The position numbers and the translations under genes are program-made. Shown here piece by piece: positions 45,426 through 56,934 of a stretch of DNA of 64,000 bases (within the stretch, counting starts at the first letter, position 1; every line of letters begins with the position of its first letter). Under the pieces are notes generated by a model, which was not told the origin of the DNA, searched no databases, and was given only the letters and a program-made list of their open reading frames with translations. The DNA comes from Corallium rubrum (taxonomy: Eukaryota; Cnidaria; Anthozoa; Scleralcyonacea; Coralliidae). The stretch lies in NCBI GenBank assembly GCA_964035015.1, contig OZ036016.1, positions 3,219,552-3,283,551 on the forward strand, written 5' to 3'.

Positions 45426-45613
45426 GAAGGAATAATGAAGCAAGGAAGGAAAGAAAGAAAGAAAGAAGGAAGACAGACAGACAGAGAAACACAGTCAGAG
45501 AAAAAGAAAGAATGCAAGGAAAGAAGCAAGAAAGCAAGAAAGAAGGAAAGAAAGCAAGCAAGCAAGGAAGGAAAGCAAGCAAGGAAGGAAGGAAGGAAAG
45601 CAAGCAAGCAAGC

Positions 45614-45669
<56 letters not shown>

Positions 45670-45738
45670 AAAAAAGAAAGAAAGAGAAAGAAAGAAGGAA
45701 GGAAATAAACAAACAAACAAACAAACAAACAAACAAAG
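45425..45738. repeat. (GAAA)n/(GAAG)n and (AAAC)n block
   Basis: Purine-only tetranucleotide array, then a pure AAAC run at 45706-45737. Lys/Glu frames on the plus strand and Phe/Leu/Ser frames on the minus strand are artefacts. Confidence 0.95.
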
Positions 45739-45861
45739 GGAATTAATGAATGAAATTGCTTAATGAAAACATTTAAATAAACTTCATTGAATATTTCAAT
45801 ATTGATTAATTCAGCAACCATACAAAAGATTCTGAATCACCAAGACAACTGTAAAATATAT

Positions 45862-45867
45862 TTTATT
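45862..45867 (-). terminator. ARMC1 poly(A) signal
   Basis: AATAAA on the minus strand, about 250 nt after the ARMC1 stop. Confidence 0.55.
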
Positions 45868-46118
45868 TACAAGACCAATATAAAACATCTAGTACTAAAA
45901 TGATAATCTTCCATGATTATCATATCTTGCAAGTGTATCATTGTATTAAAAATTTCGGCTCCAATAGAAAATACTGTACAAGTGAAGACAATCTGATCAA
46001 ACAAGCAATTCTTCACAACTTCAACATCTGCAACCACACATTCAATATTAATCTTTCTTCCATCAGCCACATTGAAGTCCGAGTTCTGGACTAAGTTGAC
46101 CAATTTGGACCACACCTT

Positions 46119-48983
46119 TCACCAGTAAAGTGTTTTACTGAAGAAATTGCTCACTGATCCTAACCAGCCTTGATTTTCTTTATCTTCATTTTTATTTACT
46201 TTTGCCAGTGCCTAAAAACAAAAATTAAGAAAGTCAGGATGTTCACTTTCAAAAAATGATGTTCTTATTGTAAAATGGTTCATATGTTTTATAAAATGTC
46301 TTGCCAGTTTCAATTACTGTAATCACTCACTCAGTCTGTTCAGAGCTGATGGTTCAAATCAAGCTACATGTTCTTCTGAACCACATGTTCAAGTCCATGA
46401 AACAATAAATTATGATATTAAAGTATAAGAATCAACTCAGTATACCGTTTACTCCTAAATAATTTATTCAAAAACTGAATTTTTCCTTTTTTTTGACATT
46501 TTGGTGCCTCTTTGTTCAAACAGTTGGGGATCACTTCTGAAAGTAGTACATTGCTGTCTTGTGCTCTGCCAGTTCTCAAAAATTCAACCAATACAATATA
46601 TGTGTTTTGTTTTGTTTCTCTGACTTACAGATTTGGATACAGGTGGTTGGTCATCATCTTCAGGAAGATAGTCTGGTAATGTGGCATTATCAGTTTGTGC
46701 TGCTGTGGAACTTTTATTCTGGCTTTTATTATGAGTGGTGGAGTTTAATGGCAGTATGACCTACAAGAGAATAAGAGAAAACCCAACAAAACATTGAACT
46801 GTAAGTAAGGGAGAGAGTTAAAGTAATATGGTAGGGACTAGAGGTCCATAGGTGTACTTGACCAGTTATGTTTGGGGGGGGGGGGGGGGGAGGACATTTT
46901 TGACCGAAAAATTAAGAGTCGACTGTCGATTATTAGTAAGATGTATTCAACATACGATAATGAATATTCAACAGCAAGATTACCCGAATTTACCCGAAAT
47001 TTCTTTCAAAAAGTGCCCGAAATTTTCATTTTAAAATTTTTTTTTTTTTGGGAGGGGGGGGGGGGCAATTGTCCCCCCTGCCTGGTACACCTATGATAAG
47101 GGCCAGCCTTCATTTATCCAGTGTTAGACTTCACGAGGAAACCAAAGTATGGTACCTCTCCAAAGAAAAACTGTGGTCAGGTGTTTGGTAGGTCAGACTA
47201 AAAGCACTCTTCTCACACGAGGAAAGCTGAAATTTTGGCTTTGAACCCAGTAAGTCACAAAGGTGAAAGGCATGCATGCAAAGAACATTTTGTAAAGTTC
47301 GTTGTAAATTTTCAGCTTACCTCTTCTCCTCGTTCATTCTTCACAATCTGTTGAGCACTGAGAACTTTGGTCTTATTTATTTCTGCACAAATACTTTCTG
47401 CCAAGACATCTGATCTTGCACGAACAATACATCTGAACCTTGCCATATCAAAGGTAAAGCTGATAACTCCTTTAAGTGCCAGTAATTGCTCCTCGCAGAT
47501 ACGCTTTGTGATCTCATAAAATAATTAAATTACAACAGCATCAGCCTATAGTAAAATTGGTTGTACATTTGTATAGATTTGCATACATATAACATTTGTG
47601 GTTACCATACCTGGTTTGAAAGTCCTTTTACTTGTATGATATAAGTTTTGGATCTTCTGTTGGAACTGCGGAGAACAGGTCCTGATTGCCGATTGCTAGA
47701 ATGATCACAAAAGATTGAAACAAAAAGTTAATGAAAAAAGAACTTAACACAGTACTGTAATAGAGCATTACGGCTCTGTCAACATTATTACCTGGTGGTG
47801 TTGCTTGGCCTGCGAGGTTGCTCTTGAGATTGGCTTAAAGCATCATATACCTCTGTAGCTGCTTGTTTTGTTTTTGCATCACCATTTCTGTTTTTAATTA
47901 ATAGTGATATTAAAAAAGATCTAAATTGTTACAGTCCCATGGGACAACTTACAGTCCGTAAGGACTAATTACAGTCCCTAGGGACATATTACAGTCCCTA
48001 GGTACTAATTACAGTCCCTAGATACTAAGTACAGGGACAAATTATAGTCCCTAGGGACAAATTACTATCCCTAGGGACAGATTACTATCCCTAAGGATTA
48101 ATTACAGTCCCTAGAGATTAATTACAATCCCTCGAGACAAATTACAGTCCCTACAGACTTCATACAGTCCCCAGAGACAAATTACAGTCCCTAGAGACTA
48201 ATTACAGTTCCCCAGGGACTAATTACAGTCCCTAGGGACGAATTGTAGTCCCTAGGGACTATGGTGCAAATAAAAGCTGACACCCTGACAGACAAGTACA
48301 GCATTCTTACCATGTTTCTTATTTATATATTCTGTAAAATAGTACGATCATACCTGTGTATAATAGCTCTCAAACTTTCCAGCATTCCCAGCTCATTCTT
48401 CATAATCACCCGATTTGGCTTGTGCTGTGCCAAATTCTTCAAGGCCTAATGTAACATTTGACAAAAAAATAAATATAGTGTTCATTCCTGCCTGAGCTAG
48501 CTACTGTTTTATATAAAAAAAGTTAATAGATTACATAACATTGACTCTATATAATATTTCAGAATCTCACACATAGTTTTATACTAGTATTAAATATATA
48601 AAATATTTCTATTACTTTAGAAAAATAGATAATATATTTATTTTGGATTTGAATATGATCAGGTGGGAAGGTCTTTAAATTCAAACTACAGGCGTATGTC
48701 TTTCAGCCAAGAATTTCAAAATGTTATTTATTTATTACCTGAAGTGCTGTGCTTACAACTCGAACATCACTATTGTCAAGGAACAAGACAAGACCGGCCA
48801 AACAACCTTTATCCTGAGAAAAACACAAAATTATTTAGATAAAGTGGTGCCTTGCGTTAATTTCCACCATTCTCATTTATGTCGAAAATTTTAAAAGATT
48901 TATTGTACCTTTACAATTGTTGCTCTGTTTTGAGGGTTGGCCGTTAACTCTCTTAAATGCTCTACCAATCCAATAGCCTCCAT
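46119..48983 (-). CDS. ARMC1: Armadillo repeat-containing protein 1
   Basis: Eight coding exons resolve completely on the minus strand, all GT-AG: 48909-48983, 48739-48813, 48354-48445, 47792-47887, 47611-47695, 47321-47512, 46629-46760 and 46119-46211. The protein is 279 aa, as long as vertebrate ARMC1 (about 282). The N-terminal armadillo-like part has GCLAGLVLFLDNSDVRVVST and NELGMLESLRAII. The centre (about 128-195) is an HMA/ferredoxin-like fold, TYIIQVKGLS, then LLALKGVISFTFDMARFRC, without the CxxC metal site. ATLPDYLPEDD and the C-terminus WLGSVSNFFSKTLYW are near-identical to the family. ARMC1 is known to be cytosolic and on the mitochondrial outer surface, linked to mitochondrial distribution and to MICOS/DNAJC11 partners; the terminal amphipathic segment probably anchors it. 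The start Met has no in-frame alternative. It is divergent from the MTFR gene, with ATGs about 225 bp apart. Confidence 0.96.
46860..47100. mobile_element. MITE with G-run arms in an ARMC1 intron
   Basis: 'cataggtgtacttgaccag' (left, about 46848) is mirrored by 'ctggtacacctatg' (about 47080-47093). A G-run follows each end. Confidence 0.65.
47928..48262. repeat. Minisatellite of palindromic units in an ARMC1 intron
   Basis: About 15 copies of 'attacagtccctagggac' plus 2-4 bases (period about 22). Each unit contains the dyad GTCCCTAGGGAC or a decayed form. It is located between coding exons 3 and 4. Confidence 0.92.
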
Positions 48984-49207
48984 ATCGTTAAGAAGAAACT
49001 ATTTTGAGTAAAAGAAATCAAGAAGCTTTCAGCCTTTCTATAAATCGTCGTGTGACCGGTGACTGTTGCTATTTCAAACGAATTATTTTGAACAGCGGCG
49101 CGATGCAATCTGATTGGCGAATATTTGTAATACTCGAACCTGATTGGTCGAAGGGTTTTAAATCCCCGAGGTATATTCATTTTCCAAACAAGAAACGGCT
49201 TGGAATC
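48984..49207. promoter_or_regulatory. Bidirectional promoter of ARMC1 and the MTFR gene
   Basis: The 224 bp between the two start codons carry two ATTGG (CCAAT) boxes, near 49111 and 49143, plus a GC-rich patch 'cagcggcgcgatg' at 49093. No TATA box is evident. CCAAT/NF-Y sites are frequent in divergent housekeeping promoters. Transcription start sites cannot be read from sequence. Confidence 0.7.
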
Positions 49208-52200
49208 ATGTGTGAATACGAATCAATGGATCCCGATACAGAGATCAATTTTCGAGAAGAAATTGCACGGATTGTGCAGTTTTTAGTGGAGTTTTATCGC
49301 GGACTTCGTGAAGGGAACGAAGAAGAGATATTTTTCTTGGTAAGGTATCATCTTTCGTTGCTATTTACATGTATTCATTGTTTGCGAATTTTGGCATCTC
49401 TCCACTCAAGTTGGGGGCTTCTATTAAAGCTTTGCCTTTTGCTAGCTTGCTTCTTTCGCTTGATTTTATAGCGATGGCGTCCAGCTTGTCTTCGTAGAGA
49501 TGGCCGACACAAGAGTGTCGTCAGATGGCTGGGGAATCGTCTGCCTCGTGGTTTTGCCGACTCGTGTGAGGCTTTCAACTACAGGAATTTGTTGGGAACA
49601 ATTTTTACGACAAGAAGCTTAGTGAGGGAGATTGGAAATCGATTACCATTGCAGCCAAGCAAGAGGCCGTATTTTTATGTAAGATTGGAAACAAAATCTG
49701 ATATCAAGTTTTTTAGTAATTTACAGTCACTCCCCCCCCTGCTTCCTCCTTGATCAGCAGATTAAGCAACCCCCCTTTCAATTGACTAATTCATGAGAAC
49801 TCCATTCTCAATATCTGGACAAGATTTTCACCTATTACTTTGGTTTTGGTCTCTACTTCATTGATGGTCCTGAGATCTGAAATGGGTGTAATAGACTTGA
49901 CTTTTTGCCCCGAGTTAGCATTCCAAATATTGGGAATGGAGTTCACTGGTTAAAGCCTAGTCTTCGTATGACAAGTTGCTGATGACATACCACAATGTTG
50001 CTGACATTAAAAATTCAGATATCCAGGCTGGCTTATTAACCCTTTATCGCCCAGTAGCCACTTGATTGATGAGTAAAATCTTCTGGTGTTAGCCAGAGTA
50101 AAATACCAAAGGCATCGTTGGGTGATAAAGGGTTAACCGAGATAGTCTATTAACCCTTTATTGCCCAGTAGAGAGTAAAATACTAAAGAGATTGTTGGGT
50201 GATAAAGGGTTAAAGCCAGAATTTTGAAAGAAGGGTGTCCATTTCCATGGTGCATGTCAATCCCCCCAAAATGTCCAGAAGTTTAAAAGTCCAAAGGTCA
50301 CCATGAGGCTAAGGAAGTAAATTCATGTCAGTGTCTTTGGAGCACTAAAGTATAATGTTGGATTCATTCACAGTTTTTCGAACATTTTCAACTTTGCGAG
50401 TTTGTGTCATCATGCATTAAATTGTGTGGATTAGTGATATTGATAAACTACTTTTTGTAAAAATGTATATGTTAGGTAACTCATTGAGAATAATTTCCTT
50501 TATCTTTTAAATTTTGGGCATCCATAGCCATCCACTTTTCATTCTAGGGCATCCCAGGATGCCTGGACACCCTTCTGGCTAAAAGCCTGCAGACATCACA
50601 ACCTGCCACAGAATAATGAACTATATGAATTGTGGGATTTTAAGATACTGCTGATGACATTAGATCATAAACCACGAACTTCAAGGGAGAGGGGGAGATG
50701 TTTTTGTGCATAATCTCAGGAATTCATGTGCTTAACTTTTTTTTACTTGACTGTCTGAGTTAATTTTGGCCAGGATTGTAGTTTTCCCACCACACCACAT
50801 GCCTCCAAAAAACCCCAACAAGATCTTGTTTGTTTTTTTCTTTGAAACAAACAAACAAACAAACAAACAAACAAACAAACAAACAAACAAACAAACAAAC
50901 AAACAAACAAACAAACAAACAAAAAACAACCCAAAACAAACTTGCCCATGGAGCAGGCTAAAGTTTACCATAGTTCCTATTATAGTATTTACCCATCACT
51001 GTACTATCCTGATCCAAAAAATGCTGTTACATATTCTAAATAGAATATCTCAATGACTCCTTATTTTCTGTTGAACTTTCATTTTAAGTAAGCCAAAAAA
51101 ACAATTTGCAGTAGACTCTGGAATATATTTGATTTGTGATCTTATTTTTTAGATGCTTCACAAACCAGCGACTGAAATGTGTTCCACTAGATTAAAGGGG
51201 TCTAGTAGTACAAGATTTGTGCATAGCACACCTTGTCGGAACAGCATCAGCCCAAATTCTATTGTGTGGCAGGGCAATAACGAGAGCTACCAGGAAAACA
51301 CGTTTAATCAAAGTTCAGCTGTGGTTACAGCTGATACTGCCCAGAAAATCACAGCTCTGGAAGATGAACTGAACCGGTTACGAGCCCAGATTGCTGGATT
51401 TGTATTGAATCAGGAGGATCCCACAGCTACAAGTAGGCCACTACTCGTTATTACTTAAATAACGCCGTTAGTGTAGGGGCGACTTAATTTTAAGTTACAG
51501 TAATTACGTAATCAAACGTCTTATAACGTCGCGTAACGTCCTATAACGTGTTATCAGGTAGCATAACATCTTATAAAATAGCATAACGCCTTGTAACGCA
51601 GCATAACGTATTATAACGTCGCGCAACGTATTATAACGTAGTGTAATGTCTTATAACCGAGGTGAGCCGATGTTAAAAAAAAGCCGATTGCCGATACCGA
51701 TTGTTAAGAGCCGTTATTTCCCCACCATCGGCTGATTAATCGGCAAAACCGATGTTTGCTAACCTGATGCTCAGTGCTCCCGTTTTGTCGTTTTATTCAT
51801 CTCAAGTTTTGCAATGAGAGGAAGTCATCAAGTCAATTCTCGTATTTTGAGCGCAAACCGATTTTGTAACGTGACCGAGAACGCGATTATTGACGCCGTA
51901 CCACAGACGCTCGCTCTCCCATTTTGACGGGAGGGTTGCGGCTGTACACAGGCTATGATAAACGAGGACGAAAGAGCAGAAATACGAGGACGAGAGTCAC
52001 GAGACAGCCGATCCGATGGTGAAAGACAATCGGCCGATGGCCGATTGTGAGAAAAACTAACCGTTAATCGGCTCTGCCGATGTTTTGCCGATGATCGGCT
52101 CACTTCTATAACGTAGTGTAATATCTTATAACATAGCATAACGTATTATAACATAACGTAACGTCTTATGACGTAACGTAACATCTTATAATGTAGCGTA

Positions 52201-55200
52201 ACGTCTTATATAACGTAGCGTAACGTCTTATAACGTAGCGTAACGTCTTATAACGTAGTGTAACGTCTTATAACGTAGTGTAACGTCTTATAACGTAGTG
52301 TAATGTCTTATAACGTAGTTTAATGTCTTATAACGTAGTGTAATGTCTTATAACGTAGTGTAATGTCTTATAACGTAGTGTAATGTCTTATAACGTAGTG
52401 TAATGTCTTATAACGTAGCGTAATGTCTTATAACGTAGTGTAATATCTTATAACATAGCATAACATATTATAACACAACGTAACGTCCTATGACGTAACG
52501 TAACATCTTATAATGTAATGTAATGTAACGTAACGTCTTATAACGTAGCCTAATATTCTTGACTATAATTCTTTTTAAATGTTCTACAGCAGTTACACCA
52601 CCCAGTCTGGTACCACCGCCTCCTCCTCCACCACCTCCCCCTCCTCTACCTTCGGTTACGTCATCCATACATGTACCACAAACCACCAAGAAAGTGAGTA
52701 GTAAGAATATCGTCTCTCATCAGTAAATATGTTGAAGTGTCTGTATCAGGGGCGTAGGAAGCAGTGTTACTTTGGGGGGGGGGGGGGGGGGGGGCTACTT
52801 GAGTTTGTGTAATGCGCATTCGCGGCTTTGCCACAAATCCGCCTAGGGGGTCCACGACTAGTTTTCAGCTTCAGAAAAATGGTCACATAGCATGGGGGTT
52901 CTACCTATGTGCTGTGCGTACTGGGTTCTACTGCAGCCCAGGCCCCTCGCGTCCCTGCCTGGTGATGCCTGCAGAGAAATAGATTTCGGTCATATGACGA
53001 ATTTCCCGTTCTGTACGAAAGAAATTCATATTTTTATGGTGTTAGGAGGATTTATTTTTTATTTTTATAAATTATTACCAACCATCTCTTTAACTCATTT
53101 AATCTCTAACCGTAGTTGGGCAAAATATTGGGGGGCTAATATCAGCAAGATAAAATATTGGGGGGGCTGCAGCCCCTTAGCCCCCCCGGTTCCTACCCTT
53201 GGTCTGTATATCATAATTTGAGCTTTTTATATTATATAATACATGTATTTATAATCTTATGCACTTTCTGATAAGAATTGCTTCATAATTATCATCAACT
53301 AAAGTTTCATATTGGTATGCCTTTTTCTTCTGCTTCAACTCACGGGCATGCAAAAGTTTGTTGAATCGCTCAAAAGTGAAAGTTTGGGAGTAAATTTTGT
53401 CTAAACAGGCCTGTCAAAGTTCAGAGCAAACTCTCTTCCCAACCTCGTCCCCAGGGCCATTTGTGGGGGCTGGGCCAAGATGGCGGCCAAAAACAAAATG
53501 GCGGGAACAAATGGCCCTGGTGGAAGCTAGCTCAAAATGCGCAGTATACTGCGCATTTTATTAACTAGAACTCAGTTCTTTACACAGTAATTATACCTAA
53601 TTACACCTAATTATGGCATCGTTTAAAATATAATTTCCCGTGCCGTATGCAGGAACAACCGACAAGGTCAAAATACAATTTTTAAAAAAAAATACAAAAT
53701 CAAACCGTCTGATTTACGCCATAAGCTCTTGAGCAATCAGAGGCTGAGATAGCCTAGCCTCCACCAGGGCCATTTGTTCCCGCCATCTTGGCCCAGTTCC
53801 CTACAAATGGCCCTGGGTACGAGGTTGACTCTCTTCCTTCATTGTGTAACGTATTATGGTTGACGTCATTTCCTGTGAAGATTAAATCAACTTTAGTAGA
53901 AGAAAAAGACAATATCAAGATGAAACTTTAGTTGATGATTATAATAATCAATTCGTATCAAAAAGCACCAAAGATTATAAATATAGAAAAAAGCTTAAGC
54001 ATGAGACAAGCACTTTATTTAGCTCTTTGAATAGAATGATCAGGTTTGAGCTCGCATAGTGTCTTGCACAATTCTCTCTAAGGGGCTGTTAACATGAATC
54101 CGGATTGACTTTCAATCCTGATTGAACCCATTCCGCTTCTGATCAAATCCCTTTATCTGTTTTAACCTGATAAAGGGATTTGATCAGAAGCGGAATGAGT
54201 TCAATCAGGATTGAAACTCAATGTAAATGTAATAAATGTAATACATGAATCCCGATTGAGATTAGCTCATTCCGGATTGAGGTCAACCGTTTCTCATTCC
54301 GAATTGAAATCTCATTCCGGATTGAAATTTCGTTCCGGAATCATGTAAAGGCGGTGCGAGTTTCATTCCGGAATGAAAAACGTGACAGAGAGGACTAGAA
54401 CAAATAATGCATGCGTGTTTTCCAATATTTACGGATTTCAGATTTCATGCGGATTTCAATCCAGAAACCCAATTCCCATGTAAACACGGATTGACTTCGC
54501 ATTTCAATCCGGATTCATGTAAACGGCCCCTAACTAAGCGCAAAACTTAAAACTGAAAATAGTTTTCTTATGAAAATAGAAGGCTGCAGTAAGTAAAGAT
54601 GGCTCAGTGATGGATATGACTGCGATTTTAAAAGACCTAAATCAAGTGAAATTAAAAGCTGTTGAAAGGTATAAATCAGACTAAATTTTCAAACGAGATT
54701 GCTGTGTGTTGCTATAGTCTGCGCGCTACAGTTATTTAGTAAATTTACATTTAAAAAGGTCCCCAGGAGGAACGCCAGTCAGAAGAGCGCCTCGACGAAC
54801 GAAAGGAACCGACCCAGCCTCGATTATTGCTGATGCCTTGAAGAGCAAGTTCGCAAAGTCAAGAATGGCGGTTGCTTCACCAGGTTAGTAGCGGTTACTT
54901 CATCTCACGTTACATATTTTACTTTACTTTACTTTACTTTACTTTACTTTACTTTACTTTACTTTACTTTACTTTACTTTACTTTACTTTACTTTACTTT
55001 ACTTTACTTTACTTTTTACTTTACTTTACTTTTTAAGCACGGGAAGCACGGGTGGCGTGTGCTGTTAGGGCGCTGCCTCTCACCGCTGTAGTTAAGCCCA
55101 GTCGGACGGGGTTAGTACTTGGATGGGTGACCGTCTGGGAATAGCTCCGTTCTCAAACTTGAATTTCATGTGAGTAGAGTTTAGTTGGTCTCTCCTGTGC

Positions 55201-56210
55201 TTCGAGGGTTTTTCGCAGGGTTCTGCGGTTTTCCTCCCTTTGTAAAACCAACACTTAGGTCTTAGTTTATGTCGTGCACTTTTAACATGAGCCTCTGGCT
55301 CGGATGATTGGGCGACCACATCCTGTGTTTACGACGTTAAATAAATCATTACTCAAATAAATCATTACTCGTTACTCATTACTTTACTTTACTTTTTACT
55401 TTACTTTACTTTACTTTACTTTACTTTACTTTACTTTACTTTACTTTACTTTACTTTACTTTACTTTACTTTACTTTTTACTTTACTTTTTACTTTACTT
55501 TATTTTACTTTACTTTACTTTACTTTACTTTACTTTACTTTACTTTACTTTACTTTACTTTACTTTACTTTACTTTTTACTTTACTTTACTTTTTACTTT
55601 ACTTTTTACTTTACTTTACTTTACTTTACTTTACTTTACTTTACTTTACTTTACTTTACTTTACTTTACTTTACTTTACTTTACTTTACTTTACTTTACT
55701 TTGCGTTGCGTTGCGTTGCGTTACGTTACGTTACGTTACGTTACGTTACGTTACGTTACTGTACTTTACTTTACTTTACTTTACTTTACTTTACTTTACT
55801 TTACTTTACTTTACTTTACTTTACTTTACTTTACTTTACTTTTACTTTGTAACATCAGTCACTACCAACAATAATCTTACTCAAGACTACACTAACCTAG
55901 ACGAACAACTCTCACACAAAAGTGTTATCTTTATTGTAGATAAAGAGAACATTCATTCCAACAGTCCTGGCAATTCGTTTAGTAATACACCAAGTCCCCA
56001 GCCACACTTTAGGAAACCTCTGAGTCAAACTTGTCAGGTAAGTGGCTTAGGGTAACCGGAGCAATATGTGTAATATTTACATGCATTCTTCAACTTGTTT
56101 TTGTTAACGGCGAATGGCTATTGTGCTAACTATTTTCTTTTTATCTTAAGAACGAAAGATCAGCGAGCAATGTGGAAATTAAAAGCCACGCCATTCCACT
56201 ACGGGTTTAA
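49208..56210 (+). CDS. Mitochondrial fission regulator (MTFR1/MTFR2 family)
   Basis: Eight coding exons resolve with consistent GT-AG phases: 49208-49339, 49472-49678, 51153-51432, 52590-52693, 54580-54668, 54759-54883, 55859-56037 and 56151-56210, giving 391 aa. Family hallmarks in order: TTRSLVREIGNRLPLQPS (90-107), coiled-coil KITALEDELNRLRAQIAGF (178-196), an 11-proline run (about 214-224), LKDLNQVKLKAVERSPGGTP (about 258-277), and DPASIIADALKSKFA (about 290-304). Vertebrate members are 290-390 aa, act on mitochondria and promote or restrain fission and respiration. The arginine-rich RWRPACLRR segment (45-53) could aid mitochondrial targeting. Start: Met at 49208; a further in-frame Met at 49226 is possible, while the frame opening at 49004 overlaps CCAAT boxes and lies 21 bp from the ARMC1 start, so I reject it. 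The exon 4 acceptor may alternatively sit 3 bases downstream. The symbol is left open because MTFR1 and MTFR2 diverged in vertebrates. Confidence 0.94.
50040..50132. mobile_element. piggyBac-like MITE 1 (TTAA-flanked)
   Basis: TTAA, then CCCTTTATCGCCCA at the left, and TGGGTGATAAAGGG then TTAA at the right. 93 bp, in MTFR intron 2. Confidence 0.8.
50154..50209. mobile_element. piggyBac-like MITE 2 (TTAA-flanked)
   Basis: A shorter copy (56 bp) of the preceding element with the same ends, only 17 bases from its TTAA. The interior is deleted relative to copy 1. Confidence 0.8.
50845..50936. repeat. (AAAC)n microsatellite
   Basis: About 22 AAAC units in MTFR intron 2. Confidence 0.97.
51480..52560. 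repeat. Minisatellite, unit TAACGTAGTGTAATGTCTTA, interrupted by a MITE
   Basis: The 20-bp unit with point variants fills 51480-51657 and 52107-52550. It lies in MTFR intron 3. It is interrupted once by a 449-bp element. Confidence 0.95.
51658..52106. mobile_element. MITE inside the minisatellite
   Basis: Ends CGAGGTGAGCCGAT and ATCGGCTCACTTC are inverted. TATAAC is present on both sides as the probable target duplication. 'gccgat'/'atcggc' repeats fill both arms. Confidence 0.75.
52742..53212. mobile_element. MITE with G-run arms in an MTFR intron
   Basis: 'ggggcgtaggaagcag' (left) and 'cccggttcctaccc' (right) are inverted. A long G-run (52774-52794) and C-run (53182-53188) follow inward, and 'aaatattgggggg' is repeated. 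Confidence 0.7.
53440..53827. mobile_element. MULE-type MITE, short copy, with 10-bp target duplication
   Basis: Same terminal repeats as 22267-23195 (CAACCTCGTCCCCAGGGCCA). ACTCTCTTCC is duplicated at 53430-53439 and 53828-53837. 388 bp, in MTFR intron 4. Confidence 0.88.
54082..54530. mobile_element. PIF/Harbinger-like MITE with TAA target duplication
   Basis: Ends GGGGCTGTTAACATGAATCC and GGATTCATGTAAACGGCCCC, flanked by TAA (54079-54081 and 54531-54533). The interior has a perfect hairpin around 'gataaagggatttgatcag' and many 'cattccgg' units. It ends 49 bp before MTFR exon 5. Confidence 0.82.
54918..55034. repeat. (TTTAC)n pentanucleotide array, left part
   Basis: About 22 ACTTT units left of the 5S-like SINE. 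Confidence 0.95.
55035..55376 (+). mobile_element. 5S-rRNA-derived SINE
   Basis: The head (about 55040-55155) contains 'gttaagcccagtcgg', 'gggttagtacttggatggg' and 'gaccgtctgggaata', which match the 3' half of 5S rRNA, including the internal control region (box C). The tail is a unique region with 'cctgtgtttacgacg' and ends 'aaataaatcattactc', repeated. The divergence and added tail show a SINE3-type retroelement, not a 5S gene. It lies inside (TTTAC)n in MTFR intron 6. Confidence 0.8.
55377..55849. repeat. (TTTAC)n array, right part, with GCGTT and ACGTT variants
   Basis: Roughly 90 units. Near 55703-55757 the unit switches to GTTGC/GTTAC before returning to TTTAC. It ends 10 bases before MTFR exon 7, so it forms most of that intron's 3' end. 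Confidence 0.95.
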
Positions 56211-56879
56211 TCCCTATCCACGAGTTCTGTACAGTTCGCAGATATAGTATTAGTAGGAATCGTATTACGTCAGAAAGTACCTTTGTTCCAGAATGTTTTC
56301 GTAAAGAAGGAAAGGGAGAGGAGAAAAAGCCTCAGAGAAAAAGCGGTAGTTTGGTTTTCCCGCCTATGGATTTGAACTAGGGTCAAAATTTTACTTTGTC
56401 TTTTCATTGGAGGAATATTAACAGTGTCTCTTGATTGGCTACTGAACATATAATCACGTGTACAAAGTGTTTTGTGATTGCTTTATTGTCAATCTGGCTA
56501 TCGATGCATGATATCGAGGTTCGTTCCGCTCTCAATCAAAGGTGTTTTTTTTCCTCATTTTTTTCTCTCTCTGAAAAGTCTCTGAAACCAGGGCAGGCAG
56601 CAAGACAAGTGGATCCAGTTCTCTGGTTTTAAAGTTAATTTTTACGAATTTGTAATGTAAATTGTAAAGAGTGATAAATTACTGGACTCTCGGTATTTTA
56701 TTATGTAGTTTGTTTTTTTTTATTTCGACTGAATATGAAATGTGATTGAATCAATGAATTGCAACAATTTTTGGAGCGAGAAGAACAGTAACATTTTTAA
56801 TAATGGTTTAGTTTACCGTTCAAACTGTTGAAATCCCGAACTGTATGAGCCTGCTGAACAGCCTTGCTACAACTTGTCA
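56211..56879. other. MTFR 3' flank
   Basis: No clear AATAAA close to the stop. No other gene was seen. Confidence 0.45.
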
Positions 56880-56934
56880 TCCAGTTGGCATCAGAATGCA
56901 TTCGCATCGCTTGATCCGGTTTGTTGATACAACC

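Noticed and set aside
47928-48262. CRISPR-like array of palindromic repeats
   Set aside because: Spacing is 2-4 bases; it is an intronic minisatellite.
49004-49207. N-terminal extension of the MTFR protein starting at 49004
   Set aside because: It would begin 21 bp from the ARMC1 ATG, overlaps the CCAAT boxes and has no family similarity.
55040-55155. A functional 5S rRNA gene
   Set aside because: Only the 3' half is well matched, and a long SINE-type tail follows with no clear T-run terminator at the right place.
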